Shown: positions 21,163 to 30,498, numbered from the stretch's first letter. The stretch: DNA of 63,559 nucleotides from an uncultured beta proteobacterium (GCA_903821995.1 CAIJNI010000018.1:1-63559); one strand, 5' to 3'. Numbers and translations: made by a program. The notes: generated by a model from the sequence alone, not told the origin.

Positions 21163-22359
21163 ATGACCCTTTTTTCTTCCGTTGAACTTGCACCACGTGA
21201 CCCTATTTTGGGACTCTACGAAACTTTCAACCTCGATACCCGCCCCAACAAAGCAAACCTCGGAGTTGGCGTATATTTTACAGACGCAGGTAAGATACCT
21301 CTGCTAAAAGCTGTTCAAATTGCCGAAAAACAAAGATTAGATAACCCCTCATCCAGAGGTTATCTTCCTATTGAAGGTATAGCTGCCTATAACTCTGGTG
21401 TGCAAGATCTACTTTTTGGAACTGGCAGTGACATCGTTAAAGACAATCGTGCAGGAACTTTCGAGGCTTTAGGAGGTACCGGTGCTTTAAGAATCGGTGG
21501 TGACTTTTTAAAACGTTTAAAACCAAATGCAAAAGTAGCAATCAGTGACCCCAGTTGGGAAAATCATCGCGGTATTTTTGAATCATCTGGTTTTGAGGTT
21601 ATCCAATACCCTTATTACGATGAGACAACCCGTGGTGTGAACTTTCCAAGCATGGTTGCCTTTTTAAAAACTCTCCCAGCAGACACAATCATTATCTTGC
21701 ATGCGTGTTGTCACAATCCGACTGGCGCTGACATGACTACTGATCAGTGGCAACACGTAGTGACTCTATGTCAAAAATATAATTTAATTCCATTCCTAGA
21801 TATGGCCTATCAAGGCTTTGCAGAAGGCATTGAAGCTGACGGCATTGCGGTTCAACTTTTTGCAAAATCTGGAATGTCTTTCCTTGTTTCGAGCTCTTTC
21901 TCAAAATCATTTTCTCTTTATGGAGAACGTGTTGGGGCTTTGACTGTCGTCACCCAAAACAAGGATGAAACTTTAAAAGTGGTCTCCCAAATCAAACGTG
22001 TCGTTCGCACTAATTATTCAAACCCACCAACTCACGGGGCATCAGTTGTTGCAGCTATTTTGAATTCGAAAGAACTCAGAAAAATGTGGGAAGATGAATT
22101 GTCTGAAATGCGTGACCGCATTAAATTAATGCGCAATCAACTTGTGACAAAATTAAAAAATGCAGGTGCCACACGTGATTTTGAATTTATTAACCATCAA
22201 CGAGGTATGTTCTCCTATACCGGACTGACAAAGCCTCAGGTAGATCGCTTAATCAGTGAACATGGAATTTATGCAGTAAGTACTGGCAGAATTTGTGTTG
22301 CCTCTCTCAATTCCGGGAATATTGATGCTGTAGCAAAGGCTATTGCCGCCGTAATTTAG
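21163..22359 (+). CDS. Aspartate/aromatic amino acid aminotransferase (class I)
   Basis: 398 aa cytosolic PLP enzyme of the AspC/TyrB type, moving the amino group between aspartate or aromatic amino acids and 2-oxoglutarate. Family phrases are NLGVGVYFTDAGKIP, SDPSWENHRGIF, HACCHNPTGADMT (HNPTG motif) and SSSFSKSFSLYGERVG with the PLP lysine at K248. The substrate arginine is likely in RGMFSYTGL. AspC and TyrB cannot be told apart by eye, so no symbol is given. It diverges from uvrB across a 127-base spacer. Confidence 0.93.
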   Translation: MTLFSSVELAPRDPILGLYETFNLDTRPNKANLGVGVYFTDAGKIPLLKAVQIAEKQRLDNPSSRGYLPIEGIAAYNSGVQDLLFGTGSDIVKDNRAGTFEALGGTGALRIGGDFLKRLKPNAKVAISDPSWENHRGIFESSGFEVIQYPYYDETTRGVNFPSMVAFLKTLPADTIIILHACCHNPTGADMTTDQWQHVVTLCQKYNLIPFLDMAYQGFAEGIEADGIAVQLFAKSGMSFLVSSSFSKSFSLYGERVGALTVVTQNKDETLKVVSQIKRVVRTNYSNPPTHGASVVAAILNSKELRKMWEDELSEMRDRIKLMRNQLVTKLKNAGATRDFEFINHQRGMFSYTGLTKPQVDRLISEHGIYAVSTGRICVASLNSGNIDAVAKAIAAVI

Positions 22360-22482
22360 TGAGAATTGTTCCTTAAATACAACTTAATCAAGTGTTTAAA
22401 CTACAAAAGGTCCTTGATGAAAAAAACTTTTGTTGTTGTCTTACGTAATTTAAGAAATTCAGTGTATATTTAAGTCAATTTG

Positions 22483-22493
22483 TTGCGCTGCAA
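22483..22493 (+). promoter_or_regulatory. Candidate PhaR-type operator before phaZ
   Basis: TTGCGCTGCAA is an inverted repeat (TTGC-N3-GCAA) in the 161-base spacer before the PHA depolymerase. The PHA-responsive repressor PhaR of Paracoccus binds TGC-N3-GCA dyads, and this site fits that core. It lies just downstream of a possible -10 (TATATT, 22465-22470) with a weak -35, where a repressor could block transcription. No other strong structure is seen in the spacer. Confidence 0.45.
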
Positions 22494-22520
22494 TATGAGC
22501 TTTTATTAAAGGACTAATCT

Positions 22521-23846
22521 ATGCTGTATCAATTACAGGAATTTCATCGTGCATTACTCGAGCCCATTAGCTCTTGGGCAGAAATTGCCGCGAAGATGTT
22601 TACAAATCCAGTAAGTCCCCTCTCGTCACTTCCTATTTCTCAACGATTAGCTGCCGGTTATGAATTACTCCACCGTCTAGGTAAAGAGTATGAAAAGCCT
22701 GAGTTCAATATTAAAAATATTGTTTCACGTGGTAAACAAGTTGCAGTCAATGAGTTCGTCAATATTGAAAAACCTTTTTGTCGACTAATTCGCTTCAAAC
22801 GCTTTTCTGATGATATTAAGATCATTCAGGAAATGAAAAAAGATCCAACTGTCCTTATCGTTGCGCCACTATCTGGACATCACGCGACTCTTCTTAAAGA
22901 TACCGTGCGCACTCTTTTGCAAGACCATAAGGTCTATATCACAGACTGGACCGATGCAAGACTCGTTCCCCTCAGTGATGGTAGCTTCTCTCTAGACAAT
23001 TACATCCACTATATTCAAGAATTCATTCGTCACATTGGCGTAGAACATTTACATGTGATTTCTGTCTGCCAACCCACTGTCCCCGTTTTAGCAGCTATTT
23101 CTTTAATGGCTTCCAATGGCGAAAAGACCCCTTTAACGATGACAATGATGGGCGGCCCAATTGACGCCCGTAAGTCTCCCACATCAGTCAATTCTTTAGC
23201 TACGAATAAGAGCTATGAGTGGTTTGAGAATAATGTGATTTTCTCTGTACCCTCAAATCATCCAGGAGCTGGAAGAAAAGTGTACCCAGGATTCTTGCAG
23301 CATACCGGCTTTGTGGCAATGAACCCCGATCGTCATTTGAAGTCACACTGGGATTACTTTCAAGATTTGCTTAAAGGCGATTCTCAAGATGCTAAGGCAC
23401 ATCGCGAGTTTTATGATGAATACAATGCTGTATTAGATATGGATGCTGAGTATTACCTCGATACGATCAAAACAGTTTTTCAGGATTTTTCACTTCCTAA
23501 TGGAACCTGGAAAGTTGCAGGTCAACTCGTAAAACCTCAAGATATTAAAACGACCGCCCTCTTAACCATCGAAGGTGAACTCGATGACATATCAGGTAGC
23601 GGCCAAACAAAAGCTGCCATTGATTTATGCAAATCAATTCCCACCTCCAAGAAAAAGCATTATGAAGTTGTTGGTGCAGGCCACTATGGGATTTTTGCAG
23701 GACGTCGCTGGAGAGAGTTTGTTTACCCACAAATTTCTGACTTCATTCGAGAAAATGAACCTAGCTCTAAATCCATCGCAACAAGCTATAAAACTGTTCG
23801 TAAAACCGCAGTTAAAAAGCCATCAACTGCTAAAAAAAGAGCTTAA
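22521..23846 (+). CDS. phaZ: Intracellular polyhydroxyalkanoate depolymerase
   Basis: 441 aa enzyme that mobilises stored PHB granules, of the Ralstonia PhaZ1 type. The active-site nucleophile is a cysteine: ISVCQPTVP places C183 where serine sits in a classic lipase box, as in that family. Other phrases are VLIVAPLSGHHATLLKDTV, YITDWTDARLVPL, TIEGELDDISG (catalytic Asp region) and GAGHYGIFAGRRWR (catalytic His). The tail ending KKPSTAKKRA is Lys/Ala/Pro-rich, like granule- or DNA-binding tails of PHA proteins. There is no signal peptide. AAGGA lies 8 bases before the start. No phaC or phasin gene is in the window. Confidence 0.93.
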   Translation: MLYQLQEFHRALLEPISSWAEIAAKMFTNPVSPLSSLPISQRLAAGYELLHRLGKEYEKPEFNIKNIVSRGKQVAVNEFVNIEKPFCRLIRFKRFSDDIKIIQEMKKDPTVLIVAPLSGHHATLLKDTVRTLLQDHKVYITDWTDARLVPLSDGSFSLDNYIHYIQEFIRHIGVEHLHVISVCQPTVPVLAAISLMASNGEKTPLTMTMMGGPIDARKSPTSVNSLATNKSYEWFENNVIFSVPSNHPGAGRKVYPGFLQHTGFVAMNPDRHLKSHWDYFQDLLKGDSQDAKAHREFYDEYNAVLDMDAEYYLDTIKTVFQDFSLPNGTWKVAGQLVKPQDIKTTALLTIEGELDDISGSGQTKAAIDLCKSIPTSKKKHYEVVGAGHYGIFAGRRWREFVYPQISDFIRENEPSSKSIATSYKTVRKTAVKKPSTAKKRA

Positions 23847-23885
23847 TATTTTTATACTGAGAAATGCGGCGACCACAACTAAAAA

Positions 23886-24551
23886 ATGTCTGATTTATTA
23901 GCCACATTAATAGACGCCGCACTTCCTCAAACGCAGTGCACAAAATGTGGCTATCCCAGTTGTAATGATTACGCCATAGCCATTGCACAAGAAAATATCC
24001 TCTACAATCGCTGCCCTCCTGGTGGGCAAGAAGGTGTGGGTAGACTTGCAAAAATCTTGAATTTACCGGAAATTCCACTGGACATTTCCCGAGGTATTGA
24101 GCGTCCTAGACCCATTGCAATCATTGACCATAAAGAATGCATTGGCTGCACCTTATGTATCAAAGCTTGTCCAGTTGACGCTATCGTGGGACTGCCAAAG
24201 ATGCTTCATGTGGTCATTAACGATAGATGTACAGGTTGTGATTTATGCGTTCCGCCATGTCCTGTGGATTGTATTGAAATGCGCCCTATCACCAATGACG
24301 CCACAGGATGGAAAGCTTGGTCGACAGAACAGGCGACGCATTCAAAAGAGTATTTTGAATCTAGAAAAGTTCGACTGATAAGAAATGCTAAAGAGCTAGC
24401 AAAAAAACATGCAAAAAAAATTAAATCTACCCTCAAAGAACTAGCAGCTTCTTCAAATGACACACCTGAAAAAACTCAGGAAGTTGCCCGGAAAAAAGCG
24501 ATTTTAGAAGCAGCTATGGCCAGAGCTAAAGCGCAATTGGATTCAAACTAA
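23886..24551 (+). CDS. RnfB/RsxB-like ferredoxin, soluble and without partner genes
   Basis: 221 aa. The N-terminal part has the Fe-S domain of RnfB/RsxB (CTKCGYPSCNDYA, then NRCPPGGQ), followed by two 4Fe-4S ferredoxin motifs, CIGCTLCIKACPVDAIV and CTGCDLCVPPCPVDCIEM. The C-terminus is a charged Lys/Ala-rich helix. The N-terminal membrane helix of true RnfB is missing, so it is cytosolic, and none of rnfA, C, D, E or G is nearby. Betaproteobacteria often carry such an orphan near nth. Its electron partner is unknown. The 3' end overlaps the convergent DUF1841 gene by 9 bases. Confidence 0.85.
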   Translation: MSDLLATLIDAALPQTQCTKCGYPSCNDYAIAIAQENILYNRCPPGGQEGVGRLAKILNLPEIPLDISRGIERPRPIAIIDHKECIGCTLCIKACPVDAIVGLPKMLHVVINDRCTGCDLCVPPCPVDCIEMRPITNDATGWKAWSTEQATHSKEYFESRKVRLIRNAKELAKKHAKKIKSTLKELAASSNDTPEKTQEVARKKAILEAAMARAKAQLDSN

Positions 24552-24971
24552 TAAGCGAATCGATTCAATGTAAGCATGCATATCAGGTGGGGTTCCGTTA
24601 CGTTGAGCTTCCCATAGTATTTTCCCAAGACACTCCATGATGTGGTGGGCGGCATCATGTTCAGAGCCATTTTTTTGCAATAAAACTCTTGAGACTTCTT
24701 TAATTCCAATAGGCTGGTCAATTTGTATTTGTTCTGCAATACTTAAATGCATCGAGAGATGCAAAAAGGGATTGGTTTGGCCGTTCTCAACACTAAAATC
24801 CTGTTGCATACTTTCTGGATTAGAAAGAATTTGATGATATTCAGGATGTTCGACAATCCATTTTGCAGCAATAGTTTCTAAAGGTGTCAGTACCCCATGG
24901 GTTTGATGCTTTTTCCAAGTATCGCAAAAGAAAATTCTGACCTCTTCTTTAGTTGGATTAAATAAACTCAT
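24543..24971 (-). CDS. DUF1841 family protein, function unknown
   Basis: 142 aa from ATG 24971; the frame extends six bases to a TTG at 24977. The family signature is visible as MSLFNPTKEEVRIFF at the start, then LTPLETIAAKWIVEHPEYH, NPFLHLSMHLSIAEQ and HHIMECLGKILWEAQRNG near the end. The several histidines in the middle and end could bind a metal, but no activity is established. It lies 6 bases after nth in the minus-strand group HIT-nth-DUF1841. Confidence 0.85.
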   Translation of the reverse strand: MSLFNPTKEEVRIFFCDTWKKHQTHGVLTPLETIAAKWIVEHPEYHQILSNPESMQQDFSVENGQTNPFLHLSMHLSIAEQIQIDQPIGIKEVSRVLLQKNGSEHDAAHHIMECLGKILWEAQRNGTPPDMHAYIESIRLLV

Positions 24972-24977
24972 TGTCAA

Positions 24978-25634
24978 TCAGACCACAGTCAAGAAATTTT
25001 TATCAGGAAACTGACATACCGGTTCCACAATACAAGTTGCACAACTTGGGCTCCTCGCCTTACAGGTATAGCGCCCCAATAAGATTAACCAATGGTGTGC
25101 GTCAACTAAAAATTCAGCAGGTATTCGTTTGAGTAATTTTTGTTCAACTTCCATCACATCTTTTCCAGGAGCTAATCCAATACGATTGGATACACGAAAA
25201 ATATGCGTATCCACAGCCATCGTCGGCTGCCCAAATATGGTGTTTAGAATGACATTAGCCGTTTTCCTGCCAACACCCGGCAATGCCTCTAAAGCTTCTC
25301 GATTAGAAGGAACAATGCCTTCATGCTGCTCTATTAAAATCTTGCAAGTTTCAATCAGATGTTTTGCTTTAGTTCTGTACAACCCAATGTGCTGAATATA
25401 AGGTCTTAGACCTTCTTCCCCTAGAGCATATATTTGCTCTGGTGTATGAGCAACTCTAAATAAGCGACGAGTCCCTTTATTGACTGAAATATCGGTGGCT
25501 TGCGCTGATAACAAAACAGCTGCAAGTAATTCAAAAGGTGAGGTGTATTCAAGCTCTGTCGCAGGCTCTGGATTATTCTTTTTTAACTCTCTAAAAAATA
25601 TGTGCCGCTCTTCAAGATTCATCAACCGAGTCAT
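24978..25634 (-). CDS. nth: Endonuclease III
   Basis: 218 aa bifunctional DNA glycosylase/AP lyase for oxidised pyrimidines. The helix-hairpin-helix is in LEALPGVGRKTANVILN, with the catalytic lysine there, and the catalytic Asp is in MAVDTHIFRVSNRIGL. The [4Fe-4S] cluster cysteines are in CKARSPSCATCIVEPVC near the C-terminus. The start ATG overlaps the stop of the HIT gene as ATGA. Confidence 0.96.
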   Translation of the reverse strand: MTRLMNLEERHIFFRELKKNNPEPATELEYTSPFELLAAVLLSAQATDISVNKGTRRLFRVAHTPEQIYALGEEGLRPYIQHIGLYRTKAKHLIETCKILIEQHEGIVPSNREALEALPGVGRKTANVILNTIFGQPTMAVDTHIFRVSNRIGLAPGKDVMEVEQKLLKRIPAEFLVDAHHWLILLGRYTCKARSPSCATCIVEPVCQFPDKNFLTVV

Positions 25635-26074
25635 TGATTGCTCTCGTGCTGCATAAAATATTCTTTGATCGCTTGAACCAGTCGGGTCGCTAATTCTGCT
25701 TTTTCATGTAACCAAGCTTGTGATACTTGTCGCTGTGTCTCCCCCCATATTGGCAAAGGAAAATGAGTATCATCTACCCATCTCGGAATAATATGCCAAT
25801 GAAGGTGGGGTACGGCATTACCCAATGAAGCTAAGTTAATCTTTATGGGTAACATGATTTGCCTCATCATATCTTCTACTAGACAAACCGTTTTCATCAT
25901 TTGACTACGGTGTTCAAAAGTCAAATCTGTCATCTCTTGAGCATGGCTATTCCAAATCACTCGAATGAGCCCGGGATATAGCGCTTCATGAGGAGCAATA
26001 ATACGTAAATGACTATTTTGGAAGATGAGTTCCCCACCAAGCTCATCACATAAGACGCAATCGATTGATTTCAT
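25631..26074 (-). CDS. HIT-family (histidine triad) protein
   Basis: 147 aa nucleotide hydrolase/transferase-like protein. The triad reads HLHWHIIPR, with NLASLGNAVP just before it. A CxxC pair (CVLCDELGG) at the N-terminus may be a metal remnant. Such proteins hydrolyse dinucleoside polyphosphates or AMP conjugates; the substrate here is unknown. Translation is coupled to nth downstream. Confidence 0.88.
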   Translation of the reverse strand: MKSIDCVLCDELGGELIFQNSHLRIIAPHEALYPGLIRVIWNSHAQEMTDLTFEHRSQMMKTVCLVEDMMRQIMLPIKINLASLGNAVPHLHWHIIPRWVDDTHFPLPIWGETQRQVSQAWLHEKAELATRLVQAIKEYFMQHESNQ

Positions 26075-26105
26075 AACTCTAGTTTAACAACTTTTACCTG
26101 ATTGG

Positions 26106-27308
26106 CTAACCAATCTGTCCCCATTGCATCGCTAGATTAAGAACATCTTGATAGGGAGTTGTTACACTTAAATCAACCCCACGATCTAAATCTTTCTCAG
26201 TCAGTCCAGGCCAATGTCCCATGACTTGATTTTTAGGAACATGACTCCCCATGACTAAAGAAAGACTGCCATGACCATGGTCCGTTCCATTGCTACCATT
26301 ACTTCTAAATCGTCTCCCAAACTCAGTTAAAACAACCAAGGTATAGTTTTTTTTCTGGGCTTGCATATCTTCGTCAAATGCTTGTAATCCCTGACTAAGT
26401 TGCCCAAGCATATTTGGCATTCGATAAGGATGACCTTCATGCATATCCCATCCGTCATGATCAACCCATGCATACTGAAGCGGTATGTCAACACTTAAAA
26501 GTCTCGCAATGGATCGTAGCCCAGTACTAGGGTTGTTATTAGCATAGGGTGTTTTACCCTTGGATTCATAAGGCTTAATAGGCTTACTATTTGTTTCAAA
26601 TGTGGGATCTAATGTCTTTTGAATACGAAATAATTGATGTAGTGTTTTATACATAGTCGCTGCAGCAGGATGAGCCTGATCTACTTTAGCTAATTGAGCC
26701 AAAATTGATAAGTTCGACACTCCACCAGGAAAACCGATCCCATTTTGTAAATCCCGAATTGCAATTGCCGGAAGATTTCCTTGCATTGCGCGAGGTAAAT
26801 TATTGCCAGCAGAAAACAAAAAAGAGTCATCTTTTAATTTCCCAGTAGCAATTCGAGTCATCATCCCTAAAGAATCAGGTAAGGACGATAGCTGATCTAC
26901 ACCACGCTCTATGATTTCTTGAGCCTCAAAGTGCGATCGTGTCTCATTGGTTAATCCAACAGCCGGCCATGGAACTAAGCGTCCCGCCATCATTAATTCA
27001 GATAAGGGTTGAGCTTTGGGATGCCAAAACAGCTTTGTACCGTCTAATATCACTGGATTATCCGTTGGGGAAAAGTTCATTTGAGGAGCCCTGGCAGCAA
27101 TAAAATTAGGATCCTCAAGTGGCGATAAAATTCCTAGCCCATCAGCTCCACCCCTTAAAAATACAACAATTAAAGGACCCGATTGTTGTACTGATTTAAT
27201 TGCATGAGCTGTCTGTGCCATTGCAAATTGGTTCACCCCTGCACCTACTAGTAATGACGATATGCCCACCCTAGAGCCTACTTGAAGAAAGTTACGTCGA
27301 TTCATCAT
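26106..27308 (-). CDS. DUF1501 protein with twin-arginine signal
   Basis: 400 aa. The N-terminus MNRRNFLQVGSRVGISSLL is a Tat signal with likely cleavage after AMA near residue 31, so the mature protein is folded before export. The family phrases are VVFLRGGADGLG, THFEAQ-like RSHFEAQEIIERG, HDGWDMHEGH, VVLTEFGRRFRSNGSNGTDH and GHGSLSLVMGSH. DUF1501 proteins belong to the alkaline-phosphatase/sulfatase superfamily by fold and almost always pair with DUF1800. Here the DUF1800 gene is 6 bases upstream in the same transcript. The biological role is unknown. Confidence 0.88.
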   Translation of the reverse strand: MMNRRNFLQVGSRVGISSLLVGAGVNQFAMAQTAHAIKSVQQSGPLIVVFLRGGADGLGILSPLEDPNFIAARAPQMNFSPTDNPVILDGTKLFWHPKAQPLSELMMAGRLVPWPAVGLTNETRSHFEAQEIIERGVDQLSSLPDSLGMMTRIATGKLKDDSFLFSAGNNLPRAMQGNLPAIAIRDLQNGIGFPGGVSNLSILAQLAKVDQAHPAAATMYKTLHQLFRIQKTLDPTFETNSKPIKPYESKGKTPYANNNPSTGLRSIARLLSVDIPLQYAWVDHDGWDMHEGHPYRMPNMLGQLSQGLQAFDEDMQAQKKNYTLVVLTEFGRRFRSNGSNGTDHGHGSLSLVMGSHVPKNQVMGHWPGLTEKDLDRGVDLSVTTPYQDVLNLAMQWGQIG

Positions 27309-27314
27309 GATCTC

Positions 27315-28772
27315 CTAAGCAATCTTTTGTGGAAGTACGACTTCAGTTTGAAAACTAGGTGAACACGCCATAACACCAATGATCTTGCACACAATCTTTG
27401 CGTCATTCATGTTTTCGTTAGGTTTAATATTTCCAAACTTAGCAAGTTGCTGACTCAACTCTGGCCTTGGCTTTCCAAATAATTTTTTCTCCCAATGATT
27501 CATCACAACTTGATACTGACGCGATGACCCAATTTGTAAAAATGGATCCCACTCTCCAGTACCCCACCAATTTTCAGCTAATCCTTGAATCAAACTCACC
27601 CGATTACGAACATAGCCTGAAGAAAGAATTTCGGACATACCATCAGGTAGTCCATCTGGACTTGGCCAGCTATAAGGATTAAAGCCAGCGCTCTCGACAT
27701 TACCTAAAAATCCATTTTCATTAAAGTTAAAGGGTATATTTACTAATTGAATAAATTTACTCGCTAGTCGAATCGGTGTCATTGCTTTTTGTTTTTTAAC
27801 TTCAGGAATTGCACTTGCTTGACGTACTAAGTGATTAAAAATAATTTTGAGTTGATCCGGGTTTTTCTGTTCTTCATGAAATAGTTTGGCTGTTGATTGC
27901 ACAATATTTACGGGAGGGGTGTCACTGATAAATCGCTTCACTAATTTTTCAGCAAGATGAAGAGCCGTTTCAGGATGAGCAGCACACAAGTCCAACACTT
28001 TTCGTCCATCACTCATCGCACCAGCATACGAGGCAAATTCTGTACCTAAAATTCTTTTTTGATAATTGTCATGCCGAGATTCAATATATACAAATTGACC
28101 AGTCTCCGGTAGCTTCTTATTACCACCTAGTCCCGATCCATCCTCAACCGTCCAACCAGTAAAGGCTCTGGCTGCCTCATAAACATCTTCATCAATATAT
28201 CCAGCTGGTTTACCTGAAAGCGCTCCAGGCACCTTTTTCCATTCAGAGTAAATATTATTTAAATAAGCTTTTTTTCCTAAAGTGTGTAATTCAAATAACT
28301 CGCGTGCAAAGTTTTCGTTTGCACTACCCGCCCTAGAGGAGCGATTGTTTAAGTAGTACAACATTGCTGGATGACTTGCTTGCACTTCTAGTAACTCTCG
28401 AAAATTTCCCCAACAATACTTTCTAATAACATTTACTTCCCAATGGGGTGAAAATGCTCCGACATTTTGATCTTGACCAAATATAGAAAAATGATCCCTC
28501 CAAAAAGTAACCCATGCTTCTTCCCATGGCGTCTGAGACACAATATTCTGCATTAATATACTGACTAAAACCTCCTGGCGAGGTCGTCCTCTCTCGGGAT
28601 TAGGAATGATATCTTTTGCCCCTGTATAAGGGTACAAACCTTGCAAGTCTGAATTCAATAAAGTGAGGGGCCGTTTTTCATCAACCGCAGGGTAATCTTT
28701 ACCATCCCGAAATTTTCCTTCTTTATATTTAACTCTCAGAAAGGTATTGTTTGGTTCAAAGGATATCGTCAT
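27315..28772 (-). CDS. DUF1800 protein, partner of the DUF1501 protein
   Basis: 485 aa. The core family phrases are WVTFWRDHFSIFGQ, MLYYLNNRSSRAGSANENFA, RELFELHTLG, YEAARAFTGW and LAEKLVKRFISDTPP. The usual N-terminal signature (LLrRaGFG-like) and any signal peptide are not visible: the protein begins MTISFEPNNTFLRVKYKEG. The start has a good AGGAGA site, so the short N-terminus seems genuine. How a signal-less partner reaches the exported DUF1501 protein is unclear; hitch-hiking on the Tat signal is one possibility (inference). It is separated from aceA upstream by a terminator. Confidence 0.85.
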   Translation of the reverse strand: MTISFEPNNTFLRVKYKEGKFRDGKDYPAVDEKRPLTLLNSDLQGLYPYTGAKDIIPNPERGRPRQEVLVSILMQNIVSQTPWEEAWVTFWRDHFSIFGQDQNVGAFSPHWEVNVIRKYCWGNFRELLEVQASHPAMLYYLNNRSSRAGSANENFARELFELHTLGKKAYLNNIYSEWKKVPGALSGKPAGYIDEDVYEAARAFTGWTVEDGSGLGGNKKLPETGQFVYIESRHDNYQKRILGTEFASYAGAMSDGRKVLDLCAAHPETALHLAEKLVKRFISDTPPVNIVQSTAKLFHEEQKNPDQLKIIFNHLVRQASAIPEVKKQKAMTPIRLASKFIQLVNIPFNFNENGFLGNVESAGFNPYSWPSPDGLPDGMSEILSSGYVRNRVSLIQGLAENWWGTGEWDPFLQIGSSRQYQVVMNHWEKKLFGKPRPELSQQLAKFGNIKPNENMNDAKIVCKIIGVMACSPSFQTEVVLPQKIA

Positions 28773-28828
28773 TTATTATTCTCCTGACTAGAATTTTATA
28801 ACGCTATGATGACGATTCTGTTGACTAC

Positions 28829-28858
28829 AAAAAAAACCCAACGATTTTGTCGTTGGGC
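28829..28858 (-). terminator. Intrinsic terminator of aceA
   Basis: On the minus strand CCCAACGA-CAAAA-TCGTTGGG forms an 8-bp GC-balanced stem followed by a run of eight or more T. It lies 25 bases after the aceA stop. Confidence 0.9.
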
Positions 28859-28882
28859 TTGGTTGTTGAAAATTAATAATAA

Positions 28883-30181
28883 TTAATGAAACTGCTCCTC
28901 CTCCGTTGATCCTGTAAGCGCTGTTACTGAAGATGCTCCACCTTGAATTACTGTGGTGACATCGTCAAAGTAACCTGTTCCAACTTCTTGTTGATGTGAT
29001 ACAAATGAATATCCGCGGTCACGTGCTGCAAATTCAGGTTCTTGAACTTTTTCAACATAAGCTGACATTCCGCGTTTTGCGTAATCTTGAGATAAATCGA
29101 ACATATGGAACCACATTGAATGAATACCAGCCAAAGTAATGAACTGAAACTTATATCCCATCGCACCTAACTCGCGTTGAAACTTAGCAATTGTTGCGTC
29201 GTCTAAGTTCTTTTTCCAGTTAAATGATGGTGAACAGTTGTACGCTAATAACTTACCAGGAAACTTGCTACGAATAGCATCTGCAAATTTTTGCGCAAAC
29301 TTTAAATCGGGTGTTCCAGTTTCACACCAGACCATATCAGCGTAGGGTGCATATGCCAATCCACGAGAAATTGCTTGATCTATTCCTTTACGGGTTTTAT
29401 AAAAACCTTCAGCAGTTCTCTCACCAGTAATAAAAGGCTTGTCATTCTCATCATGGTCAGATGTCACTAGATCAGCGGCTTCAGCATCCGTTCTTGCTAG
29501 AATAATCGTCGATACACCCATGACGTCTGCAGCAAGTCTGGCTGAAATAAGTTTCTGAACAGCCTCTTTTGTAGGCACCAAAACTTTACCACCCATATGC
29601 CCACATTTTTTAACAGAAGCTAATTGGTCTTCAAAGTGAACGCCAGCAGCGCCTGCAGCAATCATTGATTTCATGAGCTCAAAACCATTCAAAACACCTC
29701 CAAAACCAGCTTCAGCATCAGCAACGATGGGAGCAAAGTAATCAATATAGCCAGAGTCCCCAGGTTCCATCCCTTTGGACCACTGAATTTCATCAGCACG
29801 CTGAAAAGTCTTGTTAATACGTTCAACAACAGTTGGAACGGAGTCTACTGGATATAAAGATTGATCTGGGTACATAGAAGCACTGCTATTGTTGTCAGCA
29901 GCCACTTGCCATCCTGAGAGATAAATTGCTTTAATCCCAGCTTTGACCTGTTGCATTGCTTGTCCACCAGTTAATGCACCTAAGGTATTAATATAGGCTT
30001 CATTATTAACAAGGTTCCACAACTTCTGAGCCCCTTCTTTAGCTAAAGTGTGCTCAATCTGTAATGAACCACGCAAACGGATAACATCCTGTGCTGTATA
30101 GCCCCTTTTTATCCCTTGCCAACGTGGGTTTGTGTCCCAGTCCTTTTGCAATGCCTTTGCTGCTTCTTGACGTGATGTCAT
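28883..30181 (-). CDS. aceA: Isocitrate lyase
   Basis: 432 aa glyoxylate-shunt enzyme splitting isocitrate into glyoxylate and succinate, needed to grow on acetate and fatty acids or stored PHB. The catalytic signature is [14 protein letters not shown] near residue 195. Other phrases are [29 protein letters not shown] and [15 protein letters not shown]. The product is cytosolic. AGGAGT lies 8 bases before the ATG. Its own 317-base upstream region and terminator make it a single-gene unit. Malate synthase is not in the window. Confidence 0.97.
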   Translation of the reverse strand: MTSRQEAAKALQKDWDTNPRWQGIKRGYTAQDVIRLRGSLQIEHTLAKEGAQKLWNLVNNEAYINTLGALTGGQAMQQVKAGIKAIYLSGWQVAADNNSSASMYPDQSLYPVDSVPTVVERINKTFQRADEIQWSKGMEPGDSGYIDYFAPIVADAEAGFGGVLNGFELMKSMIAAGAAGVHFEDQLASVKKCGHMGGKVLVPTKEAVQKLISARLAADVMGVSTIILARTDAEAADLVTSDHDENDKPFITGERTAEGFYKTRKGIDQAISRGLAYAPYADMVWCETGTPDLKFAQKFADAIRSKFPGKLLAYNCSPSFNWKKNLDDATIAKFQRELGAMGYKFQFITLAGIHSMWFHMFDLSQDYAKRGMSAYVEKVQEPEFAARDRGYSFVSHQQEVGTGYFDDVTTVIQGGASSVTALTGSTEEEQFH

Positions 30182-30310
30182 CTAACGACTCCTTGGTTTA
30201 TTAAAAATAATTACTAATGTCTTATAAAAGACTTTAGAGGAGGGCTAGAATCAGCACAAGGGCTCATTAAAATATAATAATTCATAAAAATCAATATCTT
30301 ATAAATTATT

Positions 30311-30325
30311 TTTCATATTATGGAA
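30311..30325. promoter_or_regulatory. Near-palindromic candidate operator upstream of aceA
   Basis: TTTCAT-ATT-ATGGAA is a dyad with one mismatch, 130 bases upstream of the aceA start and vaguely like IclR-type glyoxylate operators (TTTCCA/TGGAAA). The 317-base spacer 30182-30498 otherwise holds a small hairpin GTCTT-ATAA-AAGAC (near 30217) in the aceA leader, AT-rich promoter-like sequence and the 30449 inverted repeat. I see no open frame of note. Confidence 0.3.
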
Positions 30326-30448
30326 TAACGAATCACCCCTTAGGAAAAAATTGAATTCAAAAAACTAGGTGTTTTTACTGACAGGAATTGCATTTCACAT
30401 CATGAAAAATACTGGAAAACTATAGGGAATACTCCAGCTAATTCGTGC

Positions 30449-30477
30449 TTTAGGTCACCATTAATGGGTGACCTAAA
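30449..30477 (-). terminator. Perfect 11-bp hairpin after clpB
   Basis: TTTAGGTCACC and GGTGACCTAAA flank a 7-base loop, 21 bases after the clpB stop. The stem is strong, but no T run follows it on the minus strand, only the stem's own TAAA. It may be a terminator or 3' stabiliser of clpB mRNA, or a protein-binding palindrome. Confidence 0.55.
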
Positions 30478-30498
30478 TATGATTTAAATGTTGAATCT

